Position numbers and translations under genes: made by a program. A model generated the notes under the pieces. It saw nothing but the letters and a program-made list of their open reading frames with translations, made no database searches and was not told the DNA's origin. Below, piece after piece: positions 50,319-58,461 of a stretch of DNA of 64,000 nucleotides. The number at the start of each line of letters is the position of its first letter. The stretch's first letter is position 1. The DNA lies in NCBI GenBank assembly GCA_050700835.1, contig JBOHDX010000021.1:1-64000 (forward strand), in the 5' to 3' direction. This stretch comes from JBOHDX01 sp050700835. GTDB taxonomy: Bacteria > Actinomycetota > Actinomycetes > Propionibacteriales > Nocardioidaceae.

Positions 50319-51398
50319 ATGGGTTCGGTTCGTGTAGCCATCGTCGGCGTGGGCAACTGCGCCACGTCGCTGATCCAGGGCGTCGAGTACTACAAGGACG
50401 CCGATCCGAGCGGCAGCGTGCCTGGCCTGATGCACGTCAAGTTCGGTGACTACCACGTCGGTGACGTCGAGTTCGTCGCGGCGTTCGACGTCGACGCGAA
50501 GAAGGTCGGCTTCGACCTGTCGGAAGCCACGCAGGCCAGCGAGAACAACACCATCAAGTTCGCTGACGTACCCCCGCTGGGCATCACCGTGCAGCGTGGT
50601 CCAACGCTTGACGGGTTGGGCAAGTACTACCGGCAGACGATCGACGAGTCCGACGCGGAGCCGGTCGACGTCGTGCAGGTGCTCAAGGACACAGGGGCCG
50701 ACGTGCTCGTGGCATACCTCCCGGTGGGCTCGGAGCAGGCCGACAAGTTCTACGCGCAGTGCGCGATCGACGCCAAGGTGGCGTTCGTGAACGCGCTTCC
50801 GGTCTTCATCGCGTCCGACCCCGCGTGGGCGGCGAAGTTCGAGGCGGCCGGCATCCCGATCGTCGGTGACGACATCAAGAGCCAGGTCGGCGCGACCATC
50901 ACCCACCGGGTGCTGGCCAAGCTGTTCGAGGACCGCGGGGTCGTGCTGGACCGGACGTACCAGCTCAACGTCGGCGGCAACATGGACTTCAAGAACATGC
51001 TCGAGCGGGAGCGACTTGAGTCGAAGAAGATCTCCAAGACCCAGTCCGTCACAAGCAACCTCACCCACGACCTGGGCGCACGCAACGTCCACATCGGCCC
51101 GAGTGACTACGTGCAGTGGCTCGACGATCGCAAGTGGGCGTACGTCCGGCTCGAAGGCCGTGCCTTCGGTGACGTGCCGCTGAACATGGAGTACAAGCTC
51201 GAGGTGTGGGACTCCCCCAACTCCGCCGGCATCATCATCGACGCGCTGCGCGCGGCCAAGATCGCCAAGGACCGGGGCATCGGCGGCGCCCTGGTGTCGG
51301 CGTCGAGCTATCTGATGAAGTCCCCGCCGGTGCAGCGTCCCGACGACGAGGGCCGTGCCTCCGTCGAGGCCTTCATCCGCGGGGACGTCGAACGCTGA
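50319..51398 (+). CDS. ino1: Inositol-3-phosphate synthase
   Basis: The 359-residue enzyme converts glucose-6-phosphate to inositol-3-phosphate using NAD, the first step to mycothiol and phosphatidylinositol. Sequence evidence: VAIVGVGNCATSLIQGVEYY, DVLVAYLPVGSEQADKFYAQ, NALPVFIASDPAW, GDDIKSQVGATITHR, NVGGNMDFKNML and DYVQWLDDRKWAYVRLEG. The start at ATG 50319 has GAGGAG upstream. It is co-directional with padR. Myo-inositol synthesis by this enzyme is typical of Actinomycetes. Confidence 0.97.
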   Translation: MGSVRVAIVGVGNCATSLIQGVEYYKDADPSGSVPGLMHVKFGDYHVGDVEFVAAFDVDAKKVGFDLSEATQASENNTIKFADVPPLGITVQRGPTLDGLGKYYRQTIDESDAEPVDVVQVLKDTGADVLVAYLPVGSEQADKFYAQCAIDAKVAFVNALPVFIASDPAWAAKFEAAGIPIVGDDIKSQVGATITHRVLAKLFEDRGVVLDRTYQLNVGGNMDFKNMLERERLESKKISKTQSVTSNLTHDLGARNVHIGPSDYVQWLDDRKWAYVRLEGRAFGDVPLNMEYKLEVWDSPNSAGIIIDALRAAKIAKDRGIGGALVSASSYLMKSPPVQRPDDEGRASVEAFIRGDVER

Positions 51399-51426
51399 GC
51401 ACCCTGTCCCGCTGAGCCCCCTCTCC

Positions 51427-51486
51427 CGCTGAGCCTTACGTTTCCGTGGCGACACGCCGGGTTGCACCGAAACGTAGGGCTCAGCG
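51427..51486. repeat. 22-bp imperfect inverted repeat between ino1 and MFS gene
   Basis: The left arm 51427-51448 begins CGCTGAGCCTTACGTTTC. The right arm 51465-51486 is its reverse complement with two mismatches, and the loop is 16 nt. Two further CGCTGAGC copies lie just upstream (51396 and 51411). It could serve as a terminator for ino1 or be a dispersed palindromic element. Confidence 0.7.
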
Positions 51487-51517
51487 CGTCGGCGAGGCTC
51501 GCCGCGAGAATGTCGGG

Positions 51518-52765
51518 ATGCGCATCCCGGCGGAGGCTCGAGCGCTGTTCGCGGCCTCCGGGTTCCGCAAGCTGCTCGCGACCCGGCTGGTGTCGCAGTT
51601 CGGCGACGGGTTGTTCCAGGCCGGGCTGGCGTCGCTGGTGCTGCTGTCACCCGACAACCAGCGATCCCCGGGCCAGGTGGCGACGGCCGCCGCGGTGGTG
51701 CTCCTGCCGTTCAGCTGCATCGGCCCGCTCACCGGCCTGTGGCTGGATCGCTGGTCGCGGCGACAGGTGCTGTGGCGGGGGCAGCTCATCCGGGTGGCGC
51801 TGGTGGTCCTGCTACTGCTCGGCGGACATCAGCACGCCAGCATCGGGGGGTACGTCCTTGCCGTCGGCGCTCTCGCGGTCAACCGGTTCCTGCTGGCCGC
51901 CATGTCGGCGGGGATGCCGCACGTCGTCTCGAGACCGTTACTCGTGGCCGCGAACTCGACTGCCCCGACGGCCGGCACGATCGCGATCCTGCTGGGCGCC
52001 GGTACGGGCGGAGCGCTGCTCGGCACGCTGGGTGGCTCCGGTTCGGCCGCGCCATTGGGGGCGGCTGCTGTGGCGTACCTGCTGGCCGGTGGGCTGGCCC
52101 TGCGCATGTCCCGCGACGAGCTCGGCCCGGACGGCGCGCCGACCCTGACCCCCGGCGCGGTGATGTCCGGACTGGCCGCGGGCGTGAGTCATCTGCGTAC
52201 CCGGGCGGACGCGCGGGCGGCGCTGCTCACGATCGGTGGATTCCGGCTCGGCTACGGTCTCTGGACCGTCCAGGCCTTCATGTTGTCCGTCCACACGTTG
52301 AGCAGCGGCCTGCGGGTGCTGACGATCGTGGCCACCGCCTCGGGTGCGGGCTTTCTCTCCGCAGCCGTGCTCGCGCCGCTGGCCCTGCGCCGCACCACGC
52401 GGCAGCGTTGGAGCCTGGGCCTGCTGGTCGTGGCCACCCTCGCGGTCGCGACACTGACCCAGCCTGCGGCGATGACGACCCTCAGCATGGCCGGCTTCGC
52501 GCTGGGCCTTGCGGGTCAGGGGATCAAGATCGGTGTCGACGTGACCGTGCAGTCGAGCGTGTCCGACGGCCACCTCGGTTGGGTCTATGCGATCTACGAC
52601 GTCGTCTACAACGCGTCGTTCGTCGCCGCAGCGGTGTTGGCGGTACTCATCGTGCCGGTGTCCGGCCGCTCGGACGCGGCCATCGTCGCCTCGTGCGTCG
52701 TGTTCGGCGCGACCGGCGCGGCTCTGGTCGTCAGCGGATGGCGCCGCGCCTCGGTTCAGCGCTGA
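51518..52765 (+). CDS. MFS transporter (unknown substrate)
   Basis: The 415-residue protein has about 12 helices. LATRLVSQFGDGLFQAGLASLVLL at the start and the loop LDRWSRRQVLWRGQL (MFS motif A-like) indicate the major facilitator superfamily, of the MFS_3/enterobactin exporter-like group. The helices are rich in Gly/Ala. ATG 51518 is the start. An MFS gene near pcnA is found in related genomes. The substrate is unknown. Confidence 0.85.
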   Translation: MRIPAEARALFAASGFRKLLATRLVSQFGDGLFQAGLASLVLLSPDNQRSPGQVATAAAVVLLPFSCIGPLTGLWLDRWSRRQVLWRGQLIRVALVVLLLLGGHQHASIGGYVLAVGALAVNRFLLAAMSAGMPHVVSRPLLVAANSTAPTAGTIAILLGAGTGGALLGTLGGSGSAAPLGAAAVAYLLAGGLALRMSRDELGPDGAPTLTPGAVMSGLAAGVSHLRTRADARAALLTIGGFRLGYGLWTVQAFMLSVHTLSSGLRVLTIVATASGAGFLSAAVLAPLALRRTTRQRWSLGLLVVATLAVATLTQPAAMTTLSMAGFALGLAGQGIKIGVDVTVQSSVSDGHLGWVYAIYDVVYNASFVAAAVLAVLIVPVSGRSDAAIVASCVVFGATGAALVVSGWRRASVQR

Positions 52766-52776
52766 CCGATCCGGGC

Positions 52777-52864
52777 GCCAGAACCCGCGGATCGGCAGGC
52801 CAGAACCCGCGGATCGGCGGGCCAGAACCCGCGGATCGGCAGGCCAGAAGTCACGGATCGGCGG
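52777..52864. repeat. Four tandem 22-bp units at the pcnA 3' end
   Basis: Units start at 52777, 52799, 52821 and 52843. The first three read GCCAGAACCCGCGGATCGGC plus two variable bases. The fourth, diverged, contains the stop codon of the tRNA nucleotidyltransferase gene (complement TCA 52851-52853). The core CCGCGGGTTCTGGCC on the minus strand is almost identical to the array at 42077-42164. Confidence 0.85.
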
Positions 52865-54314
52865 GAGTGGGCGGAGCCCACCAGGTGCGGAGCTCGGCCT
52901 CGGCACGTTCCGGCCCGAGCGGACCCTCGTCCATCCTGCGTTCCAGCAGGAAGTGGTACGCCCGACCCACGTCCGGCCCAGGGCCGATGCCGAGGATCGC
53001 CATGATCTGGTTGCCGTCGAGGTCCGGGCGCATCGCGTCCAGCTCCTCCTGCTCGGCCAGCCGGGCGATCCGAGTCTCGAGGTCGTCGTAGGTCGCCTGC
53101 AGCCGGGCCGCCTTGCGCTTGTTGCGGGTGGTGCAGTCGGCACGCGTCAGCACGTGCAGCCGGGATAGCAGCGGACCGGCGTCGCGGACGTACCGCCGGA
53201 CCGCCGCGTCGGTCCAGTCGCCGGAGCCGTAGCCGTGGAACCGCAGGTGCAGCTCGACCAGCCGCGCCACGTCGGTCGTCTCCGCGGTGGAGAAGCGCAG
53301 TGCCCGCATCCGCTTGGTGGTCATCTTGGCGCCGACCACGTCGTGGTGGTGGAACGTGACCGTCCCACCGGCCACGAACCGGCGGGTACGAGGTTTGCCG
53401 ATGTCGTGCAGCAGCGCGGCCATCCGGGTGACCAGGTCGGGCCCGCCCACCTCGAGCCGGTCCTCCAGCACGATCGCCTGGTCCAACACCGTCAGCGTGT
53501 GCTGGTAGACGTCCTTGTGCCGGTGATGCTCGTCCCGCTCCAGCTTCAGCGCCGGCAGCTCCGGCAGCACGTAGTCGGCGAGCCCGGTGGCGACCATCAG
53601 GCCCAGCCCGCGGCGCGGAGCATCGGAGCACACCAGCTTGATCAGCTCGTCGCGGACCCGCTCAGCCGACACGATCGCCAGCCGGTCGGCCATCTCACGC
53701 ATCGCGACCACGATCTCCGGGGCCGCGTCGAAGCCCAGCTGCGCGGCGAACCGTGCCGCACGCATCATCCGCAGCGGATCGTCGCCGAACGAGATCTCCG
53801 GTGCCACGGGAGTACGCAGCACCCGGGCGGCCAGGTCCTGCAGTCCGCCGTACGGGTCGACGAACTCGGCCGTCGGCACCAGCAGGGCCATCGCGTTGAC
53901 GGCAAAGTCGCGACGTGACAGGTCGACCAGCAGCGAGTCGCCGTAGGCCACCTCCGGCTTGCGGGTCGAGCCGTCGTAGCGATCGGAGCGGTAGGTCGTG
54001 ACCTCGAGGATCGCGTCACCCTTGCGGGCACCGATGGTGCCGAAGGCGCGGCCGACGTCCCACACCGCATCCGCCCACGGTGTGAGCACCTTCTCGGTCT
54101 GCTCCGGCAGGGCCGACGTCGTGAAGTCCCAGTCGGTGCCGACCCGTCCCAGCAGGGCGTCGCGGACCGGTCCGCCGACGAGCGCGAGCTCGTGACCAGC
54201 CTGCTCGAACCGTGCTCCGACGTCACCGACGACCGGCGCGGCGCGCAGCATGTCATCGATCGCGGCGCGCTGGTCCGGGGTCAGGACCCCCTTGGGTGAA
54301 GGACTGTCGGACAC
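52851..54314 (-). CDS. pcnA: CCA tRNA nucleotidyltransferase (poly(A) polymerase family, HD domain)
   Basis: The start is set at GTG 54314 (MSDSPSPKGVLTPDQ); product 487 residues. The class II nucleotidyltransferase head has LVGGPVRDALLG and DWDFTTSALPEQT. RRDFAVNAMALLV, DPLRMMRAARFAAQLGF, and an HD phosphohydrolase domain with LLHDIGKPRTR and HHHDVVGA follow. It adds or repairs CCA at tRNA 3' ends. It corresponds to Rv3907c in M. tuberculosis. The NUDIX gene (mutT4) that normally lies between it and the DUF6049 gene is not present here. Confidence 0.94.
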   Translation of the reverse strand: MSDSPSPKGVLTPDQRAAIDDMLRAAPVVGDVGARFEQAGHELALVGGPVRDALLGRVGTDWDFTTSALPEQTEKVLTPWADAVWDVGRAFGTIGARKGDAILEVTTYRSDRYDGSTRKPEVAYGDSLLVDLSRRDFAVNAMALLVPTAEFVDPYGGLQDLAARVLRTPVAPEISFGDDPLRMMRAARFAAQLGFDAAPEIVVAMREMADRLAIVSAERVRDELIKLVCSDAPRRGLGLMVATGLADYVLPELPALKLERDEHHRHKDVYQHTLTVLDQAIVLEDRLEVGGPDLVTRMAALLHDIGKPRTRRFVAGGTVTFHHHDVVGAKMTTKRMRALRFSTAETTDVARLVELHLRFHGYGSGDWTDAAVRRYVRDAGPLLSRLHVLTRADCTTRNKRKAARLQATYDDLETRIARLAEQEELDAMRPDLDGNQIMAILGIGPGPDVGRAYHFLLERRMDEGPLGPERAEAELRTWWAPPTPADP

Positions 54315-54433
54315 GGGGCGCCACTCTACGGGAGCAGACCGGCACGCCCGGCCCGTCGACTCCGGGTGACCGGCGACGCAAGACCGCGCCACTAGCATGA
54401 GCGCGTGGGCGGACGCGGCATGGGCGAAGGCTG

Positions 54434-56767
54434 ATGCCACCAGACGGCTCCCTGCGACGTCCCCGCACGGCTGCCGACCACCATCGCCCGGCCGTCCTCA
54501 CCGCCGTCCTCACCGCCGTCCTCACCCTGGTGTGGTTGACCGCGATCGCGGCGTTGCCGAGTGCCTCGGCCGCGGTGGGGCCCGCGGGGATGCGCGCGTC
54601 CACGGGCGGCACCAATGCGTTCGACGTGACGATCTCGACGCTGTCCCCGGCGTACCTCACGAAGGGAACGCCGGTCACGATCACAGGGCAGATCACCAAC
54701 GTAGACGCCCAGGCGTGGACCAAGGTCCAGGTGTTCATGGTGTTCTCGTCGAGCCCGATCACCGATACCGGGTCCCTCAAGGCGTACGCGGCGAGTCCGG
54801 CGACGACGTACTCCGGGAACCGGCTGTTCCACCCTGGACAGTACGACCAGGTGGGCAGGGTGCGGCCTGGGCAAACCGTCAACTTCACGCTGTCGCTGCC
54901 GTTCAAGGCACTGGACACGTCCGCCGGCCCCGGCATCTACCCGATCGGGGTTCAGGTGCTGGCCACCGACGCCCAGCGGGTGCGGGCGCAGAACGCCATC
55001 GGCCGGGCGCGGACGTTCATCCCCCTCGTGCCGCACGGCAGTGCCGACAAGGTGCCGGTCAGCGTGGTGTGGCCCGTCAGCGCCGATGTGCACCGCCTCG
55101 CCAGCGGCTCCTACCAGGACCAGCGGGACCTGACGGCGGCCGTGGCCCAGGGCGGCGCCGTTCGCACCATGCTCGACATGGCCCGCAGCTCACCGGTGCC
55201 TCTCACGGTCCTGCTCGACCCGGCCATGCTCGACGCGCTCGGCGACGTGGCCCAGGGCTCCTTCGGGCCACCCCTCGGGGGTTCGCCACCCGGCACCGGA
55301 TCGACGGGCACCCCACCTCCCTCCGCCACCACGACCGGCTCTCCGCCGTCCGGCGGCGACTCCGCCTCCGTCTCGGCGGGCCAGTCGTGGGTCAAGCGGA
55401 TGCTGGCCGCCAGCGGTGGCAGCGCCAGCCAGCAGCGGGCCCGCGCGTTCCTGCGCGACCTCACCGACCTCATCCACAGCCAGACGCTCTGGTACGGCGA
55501 CTTCGCCCGCCCGGACCTTGCGTCGACCGGTTCCGTCGACCATCCCGCGGTGATGGCGTCGGTTCGCGCCGCTACGGACGGGGTGCTCGCGGACTACGGG
55601 CTACAAGGCCGGCGCGTCTACTGGCCCACCAGCCAGTTCGCCACCACCGAGACGATGGCCCGGGCCGTGGCCAACGGCGACCGGGCAGTGGTGGTGTCCA
55701 GCGCGAACCTGCCCCACTGGAGCCTCGATGACGGCTCTGCCCTGCAGGTACCGGCCGCAGCCGCGAAGGTGCCCACGTTGATCGACGACAGCGCCTTCCT
55801 GCAAGGCGGTCCCGGTCCCGGTGCGCAGACCGATGCGCTGCAGGTACGCCAGCGAATCCTGGCCGAGACGGCCCTGCTCGGCCTGCGCTCCAAGGCGTCC
55901 GGCCAGTCGGCGCCACCGGTCGCCTTCGTCGCCGGTCCCGACTGGAACCCGGGCTCGGACTGGGCCGACCAGTCGTTCTTCGATGCGTTCTCCGCGCCCT
56001 GGGAACAGGTCGTCGGCGCCGGTCGGCAGCTGGACACCGCCGCCAGACCGTGGGCCGGTGCGGTGCGCCGGGCCACCAGTCACGCCGCACCCCCACTTCA
56101 GTCCGCACAGTTCGATCTGGCACTCGCGATCCGGCGGCGCGGTCTGACGTTTGCGTCGCTGCTGAACGGGCACCAGGCCGTGTGGCGCTACTACGCCGAG
56201 GCCACGGCCTACGCCGTCTCGGACACCTGGCGCTCCGGGACGGCAGCAGCCAGGTACGCCAGGCGTACCTCCCGTTTCCTGAGCAGACAGCTGCACAAGG
56301 TCACGGTCGAGACGCCCCAGTTCGTGACGTTGTCCAGCAACCAGGGCCGGTTCCCGGTCACGATCACCAATGGCCTCGACCAACCGGTGACGGTGGGGGT
56401 GCAGATCACTGCCCGCGAGAAGTCCCTCGACCTGCCGGACGTCCACCCCGTGCACATCGGCCCGAACCAGAGCACCACGATCACCGTCAATACCGACGTG
56501 AAGGCGGTCGGTGTCACCGACGTGACCGCGCGACTCGTCACCGCCGACGGGCGAGGGTTCGGTGCGCCGGTGCAGTTCAACCTGCGCACCAGCGTGCTCG
56601 GCGTGATCATCTGGATCGGGCTCGCTGTCGCTGGCGGCCTCGTCGTCCTGGCCATCCTGCGACGGATCTGGCGCCGGTTCCACCGGAACCCGGAGCCGCC
56701 CGGTGACGACACCGAGCCGGGGCCGGCGGAGTCCGCGGTCGAACCGGTCCGAGGTGGTGCAGGGTGA
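54434..56767 (+). CDS. DUF6049-family secreted membrane-anchored protein (Rv3909-like)
   Basis: The 777-residue protein has an N-terminal signal segment (LTAVLTAVLTLVWLTAIAAL), a long extracytoplasmic region with an Ig-like beta domain near the N-terminus (PVTITGQITNVDAQAW), a Ser/Thr/Pro-rich linker around residue 290, a second beta domain, and one C-terminal helix (VLGVIIWIGLAVAGGLVVLAIL) with a short cytoplasmic tail. It is always next to murJ in actinobacteria, implying a role in cell-envelope assembly, but its exact role is unknown. The murJ GTG overlaps its stop. Confidence 0.85.
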   Translation: MPPDGSLRRPRTAADHHRPAVLTAVLTAVLTLVWLTAIAALPSASAAVGPAGMRASTGGTNAFDVTISTLSPAYLTKGTPVTITGQITNVDAQAWTKVQVFMVFSSSPITDTGSLKAYAASPATTYSGNRLFHPGQYDQVGRVRPGQTVNFTLSLPFKALDTSAGPGIYPIGVQVLATDAQRVRAQNAIGRARTFIPLVPHGSADKVPVSVVWPVSADVHRLASGSYQDQRDLTAAVAQGGAVRTMLDMARSSPVPLTVLLDPAMLDALGDVAQGSFGPPLGGSPPGTGSTGTPPPSATTTGSPPSGGDSASVSAGQSWVKRMLAASGGSASQQRARAFLRDLTDLIHSQTLWYGDFARPDLASTGSVDHPAVMASVRAATDGVLADYGLQGRRVYWPTSQFATTETMARAVANGDRAVVVSSANLPHWSLDDGSALQVPAAAAKVPTLIDDSAFLQGGPGPGAQTDALQVRQRILAETALLGLRSKASGQSAPPVAFVAGPDWNPGSDWADQSFFDAFSAPWEQVVGAGRQLDTAARPWAGAVRRATSHAAPPLQSAQFDLALAIRRRGLTFASLLNGHQAVWRYYAEATAYAVSDTWRSGTAAARYARRTSRFLSRQLHKVTVETPQFVTLSSNQGRFPVTITNGLDQPVTVGVQITAREKSLDLPDVHPVHIGPNQSTTITVNTDVKAVGVTDVTARLVTADGRGFGAPVQFNLRTSVLGVIIWIGLAVAGGLVVLAILRRIWRRFHRNPEPPGDDTEPGPAESAVEPVRGGAG

Positions 56768-58434
56768 GAGGCCGGCACGTGGCCGCTGCACCCGCGACCG
56801 GCGGGAGCTCGGGGTTGTTGTCGGCCAGCGCGTTCATGGCGGCCGGCACCGTCGTGTCGCGGCTCACCGGCTTCGTCCGAACCGCCCTGATCGCCGCCGC
56901 GATCGGCAAGGCGCTCAACGCCGACCTGTTCAACAACGCCAACACGATCCCGAACTCGCTGTACATCCTGGTGGCCGGCGGGGTCTTCAACGTGGTGCTG
57001 GTACCCCAGCTGATCCGCTCGATGCGCAACGACTCCGACGGTGGCCAGGCGTACGGCAACCGGGTGCTGACCCTCGGACTGCTCGTGCTGGTCGGGGCGA
57101 CGGCGGTGCTGATGGCCCTCGTGCCGTTGCTGATGCACGTCGCCTACCAGGACAACCTGTTCAACCCGCACCTCACCGTGCCGCGGGAGTCCGCGCAGCG
57201 GTTGATGCTCTACTGCCTGCCCCAGGTGTTCTTCTACGGCATCTTCGTTCTGCTGGGGCAGATCCTCAACGCACGCCAGCGGTTCGGCCCGATGATGTGG
57301 GCGCCGATCGTCAACAACGTCATATCCTGCACCGTGCTGGCCTTCTACATCGGGGCGTACGGCACGTCGAACGGCGCTGGAGGCTTCGGCACCGGCGAGG
57401 AGCTGCTGCTGGGGATCGGGTCGACCGTCGGGATCGCGGCACAGACGGCGGTGCTGGTGCCCTACCTGCGAGTCGCGGGGTTCCGCCCGCGGCTCCGGTT
57501 CGACTTCCGCGGTGTCGGTCTGGGCCACACCTTGCGACTCGGCGCCTGGACGGTGGGATTCGTGATCTCCACCCAGGTGGCCTTCTTCGTGGTCAACCGG
57601 ATCGCGTCGGGGTCGTCGGCCGCGGCTGCGCTGGGCCACGGTCAGGCGTCCGGCTCGACCGTGTACCAGTGGGCGTTCCTGATCACCCAGGTGCCGCACG
57701 GGATCATCACCGTCTCGATCGTCACCGCGACGATGCCGATGCTGTCCAGGCTGGCGGCGGAGCAGCGGATCGGCGCGATGCGGCGCGAAGTCGTCTCCAC
57801 CCTGCGCACTGTGCTGGCCGCCGTGACTCCGACCGCCGTCGCGGTGGCCTGCCTCGGACAGCCGATCGCGACTGTGCTCTTCTCCCACGGCGGCGCAGCC
57901 GGGCACACCAGCGTCATCGGCGCCGCGACGATCGCGTTCGCGCCCGGGCTGCTGCTGTTCACCGTTTACTACCTGCTGCTGCGGGCGTTCTACGCGCTCG
58001 AGGACACCCGGACGCCGTTCCTCATCCAGGTCGTGCTGAGCCTGGTGAACGTCGTCGCCGCCGTGATCTTGACGACGGGATCCCCGATCGACCAGGTGGC
58101 GACCTGGTTGGCGATCGCGTACGGGATCGCGTACCTCGTCGGCGTGACGATCGCCACCACGGCGCTGTCGCGCCGGCTGGGCACGCTGGTCGATGCCGAG
58201 TTCGTCCGTTTCGTCGTGCGTCTGGCCCTCGCGTCCGCGGTGGCGGCCGCGGTCATGCTGCTGGCTGCACACGTGCTCGAGGACGCCGGCTTCTCAGCCG
58301 CCCGGGTTCTCAGCGGCGCCGTCGTGGTGGTGGCAGCCGGGCTGGCCGGTCTGCTGGCGTACCTCGCGGCGGCGCGGGCCATGCGCATGGACGAGCTCGG
58401 CTCGCTGGTACGCGCAGTGAGCCGCCGCGGCTGA
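56764..58434 (+). CDS. murJ: Lipid II flippase MurJ (MviN)
   Basis: The 556-residue protein is built of 14 predicted helices with MOP/MurJ motifs SRLTGFVRTALIAAAIGKAL, NTIPNSLYILVAGGVFN, LMLYCLPQVFFYGIFVLLGQILNARQRFGPMMWAPI and YYLLLRAFYALEDTRTPF. It flips lipid II across the membrane for peptidoglycan synthesis. The start is GTG overlapping the DUF6049 stop. In M. tuberculosis the same protein is fused to a C-terminal pseudokinase (Rv3910). Here that part is a separate gene, as in Streptomyces. Confidence 0.95.
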   Translation: MRGRHVAAAPATGGSSGLLSASAFMAAGTVVSRLTGFVRTALIAAAIGKALNADLFNNANTIPNSLYILVAGGVFNVVLVPQLIRSMRNDSDGGQAYGNRVLTLGLLVLVGATAVLMALVPLLMHVAYQDNLFNPHLTVPRESAQRLMLYCLPQVFFYGIFVLLGQILNARQRFGPMMWAPIVNNVISCTVLAFYIGAYGTSNGAGGFGTGEELLLGIGSTVGIAAQTAVLVPYLRVAGFRPRLRFDFRGVGLGHTLRLGAWTVGFVISTQVAFFVVNRIASGSSAAAALGHGQASGSTVYQWAFLITQVPHGIITVSIVTATMPMLSRLAAEQRIGAMRREVVSTLRTVLAAVTPTAVAVACLGQPIATVLFSHGGAAGHTSVIGAATIAFAPGLLLFTVYYLLLRAFYALEDTRTPFLIQVVLSLVNVVAAVILTTGSPIDQVATWLAIAYGIAYLVGVTIATTALSRRLGTLVDAEFVRFVVRLALASAVAAAVMLLAAHVLEDAGFSAARVLSGAVVVVAAGLAGLLAYLAAARAMRMDELGSLVRAVSRRG

Positions 58435-58441
58435 CCCGCAC

Positions 58442-58458
58442 AGGAGGGGTCACCTCCT
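58442..58458 (+). promoter_or_regulatory. Shine-Dalgarno-sequestering hairpin before the pseudokinase gene
   Basis: AGGAGG-GGTCA-CCTCCT places the ribosome-binding sequence in a 6-bp hairpin ending three bases before ATG 58462. Folding would hide the site. Translation might then depend on ribosomes arriving from murJ, keeping the two products balanced. Confidence 0.45.
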
Positions 58459-58461
58459 ACG

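Noticed and set aside
52777..52864. Possible CRISPR array
   Set aside because: Units are contiguous 22-bp repeats without spacers and no cas genes are present.
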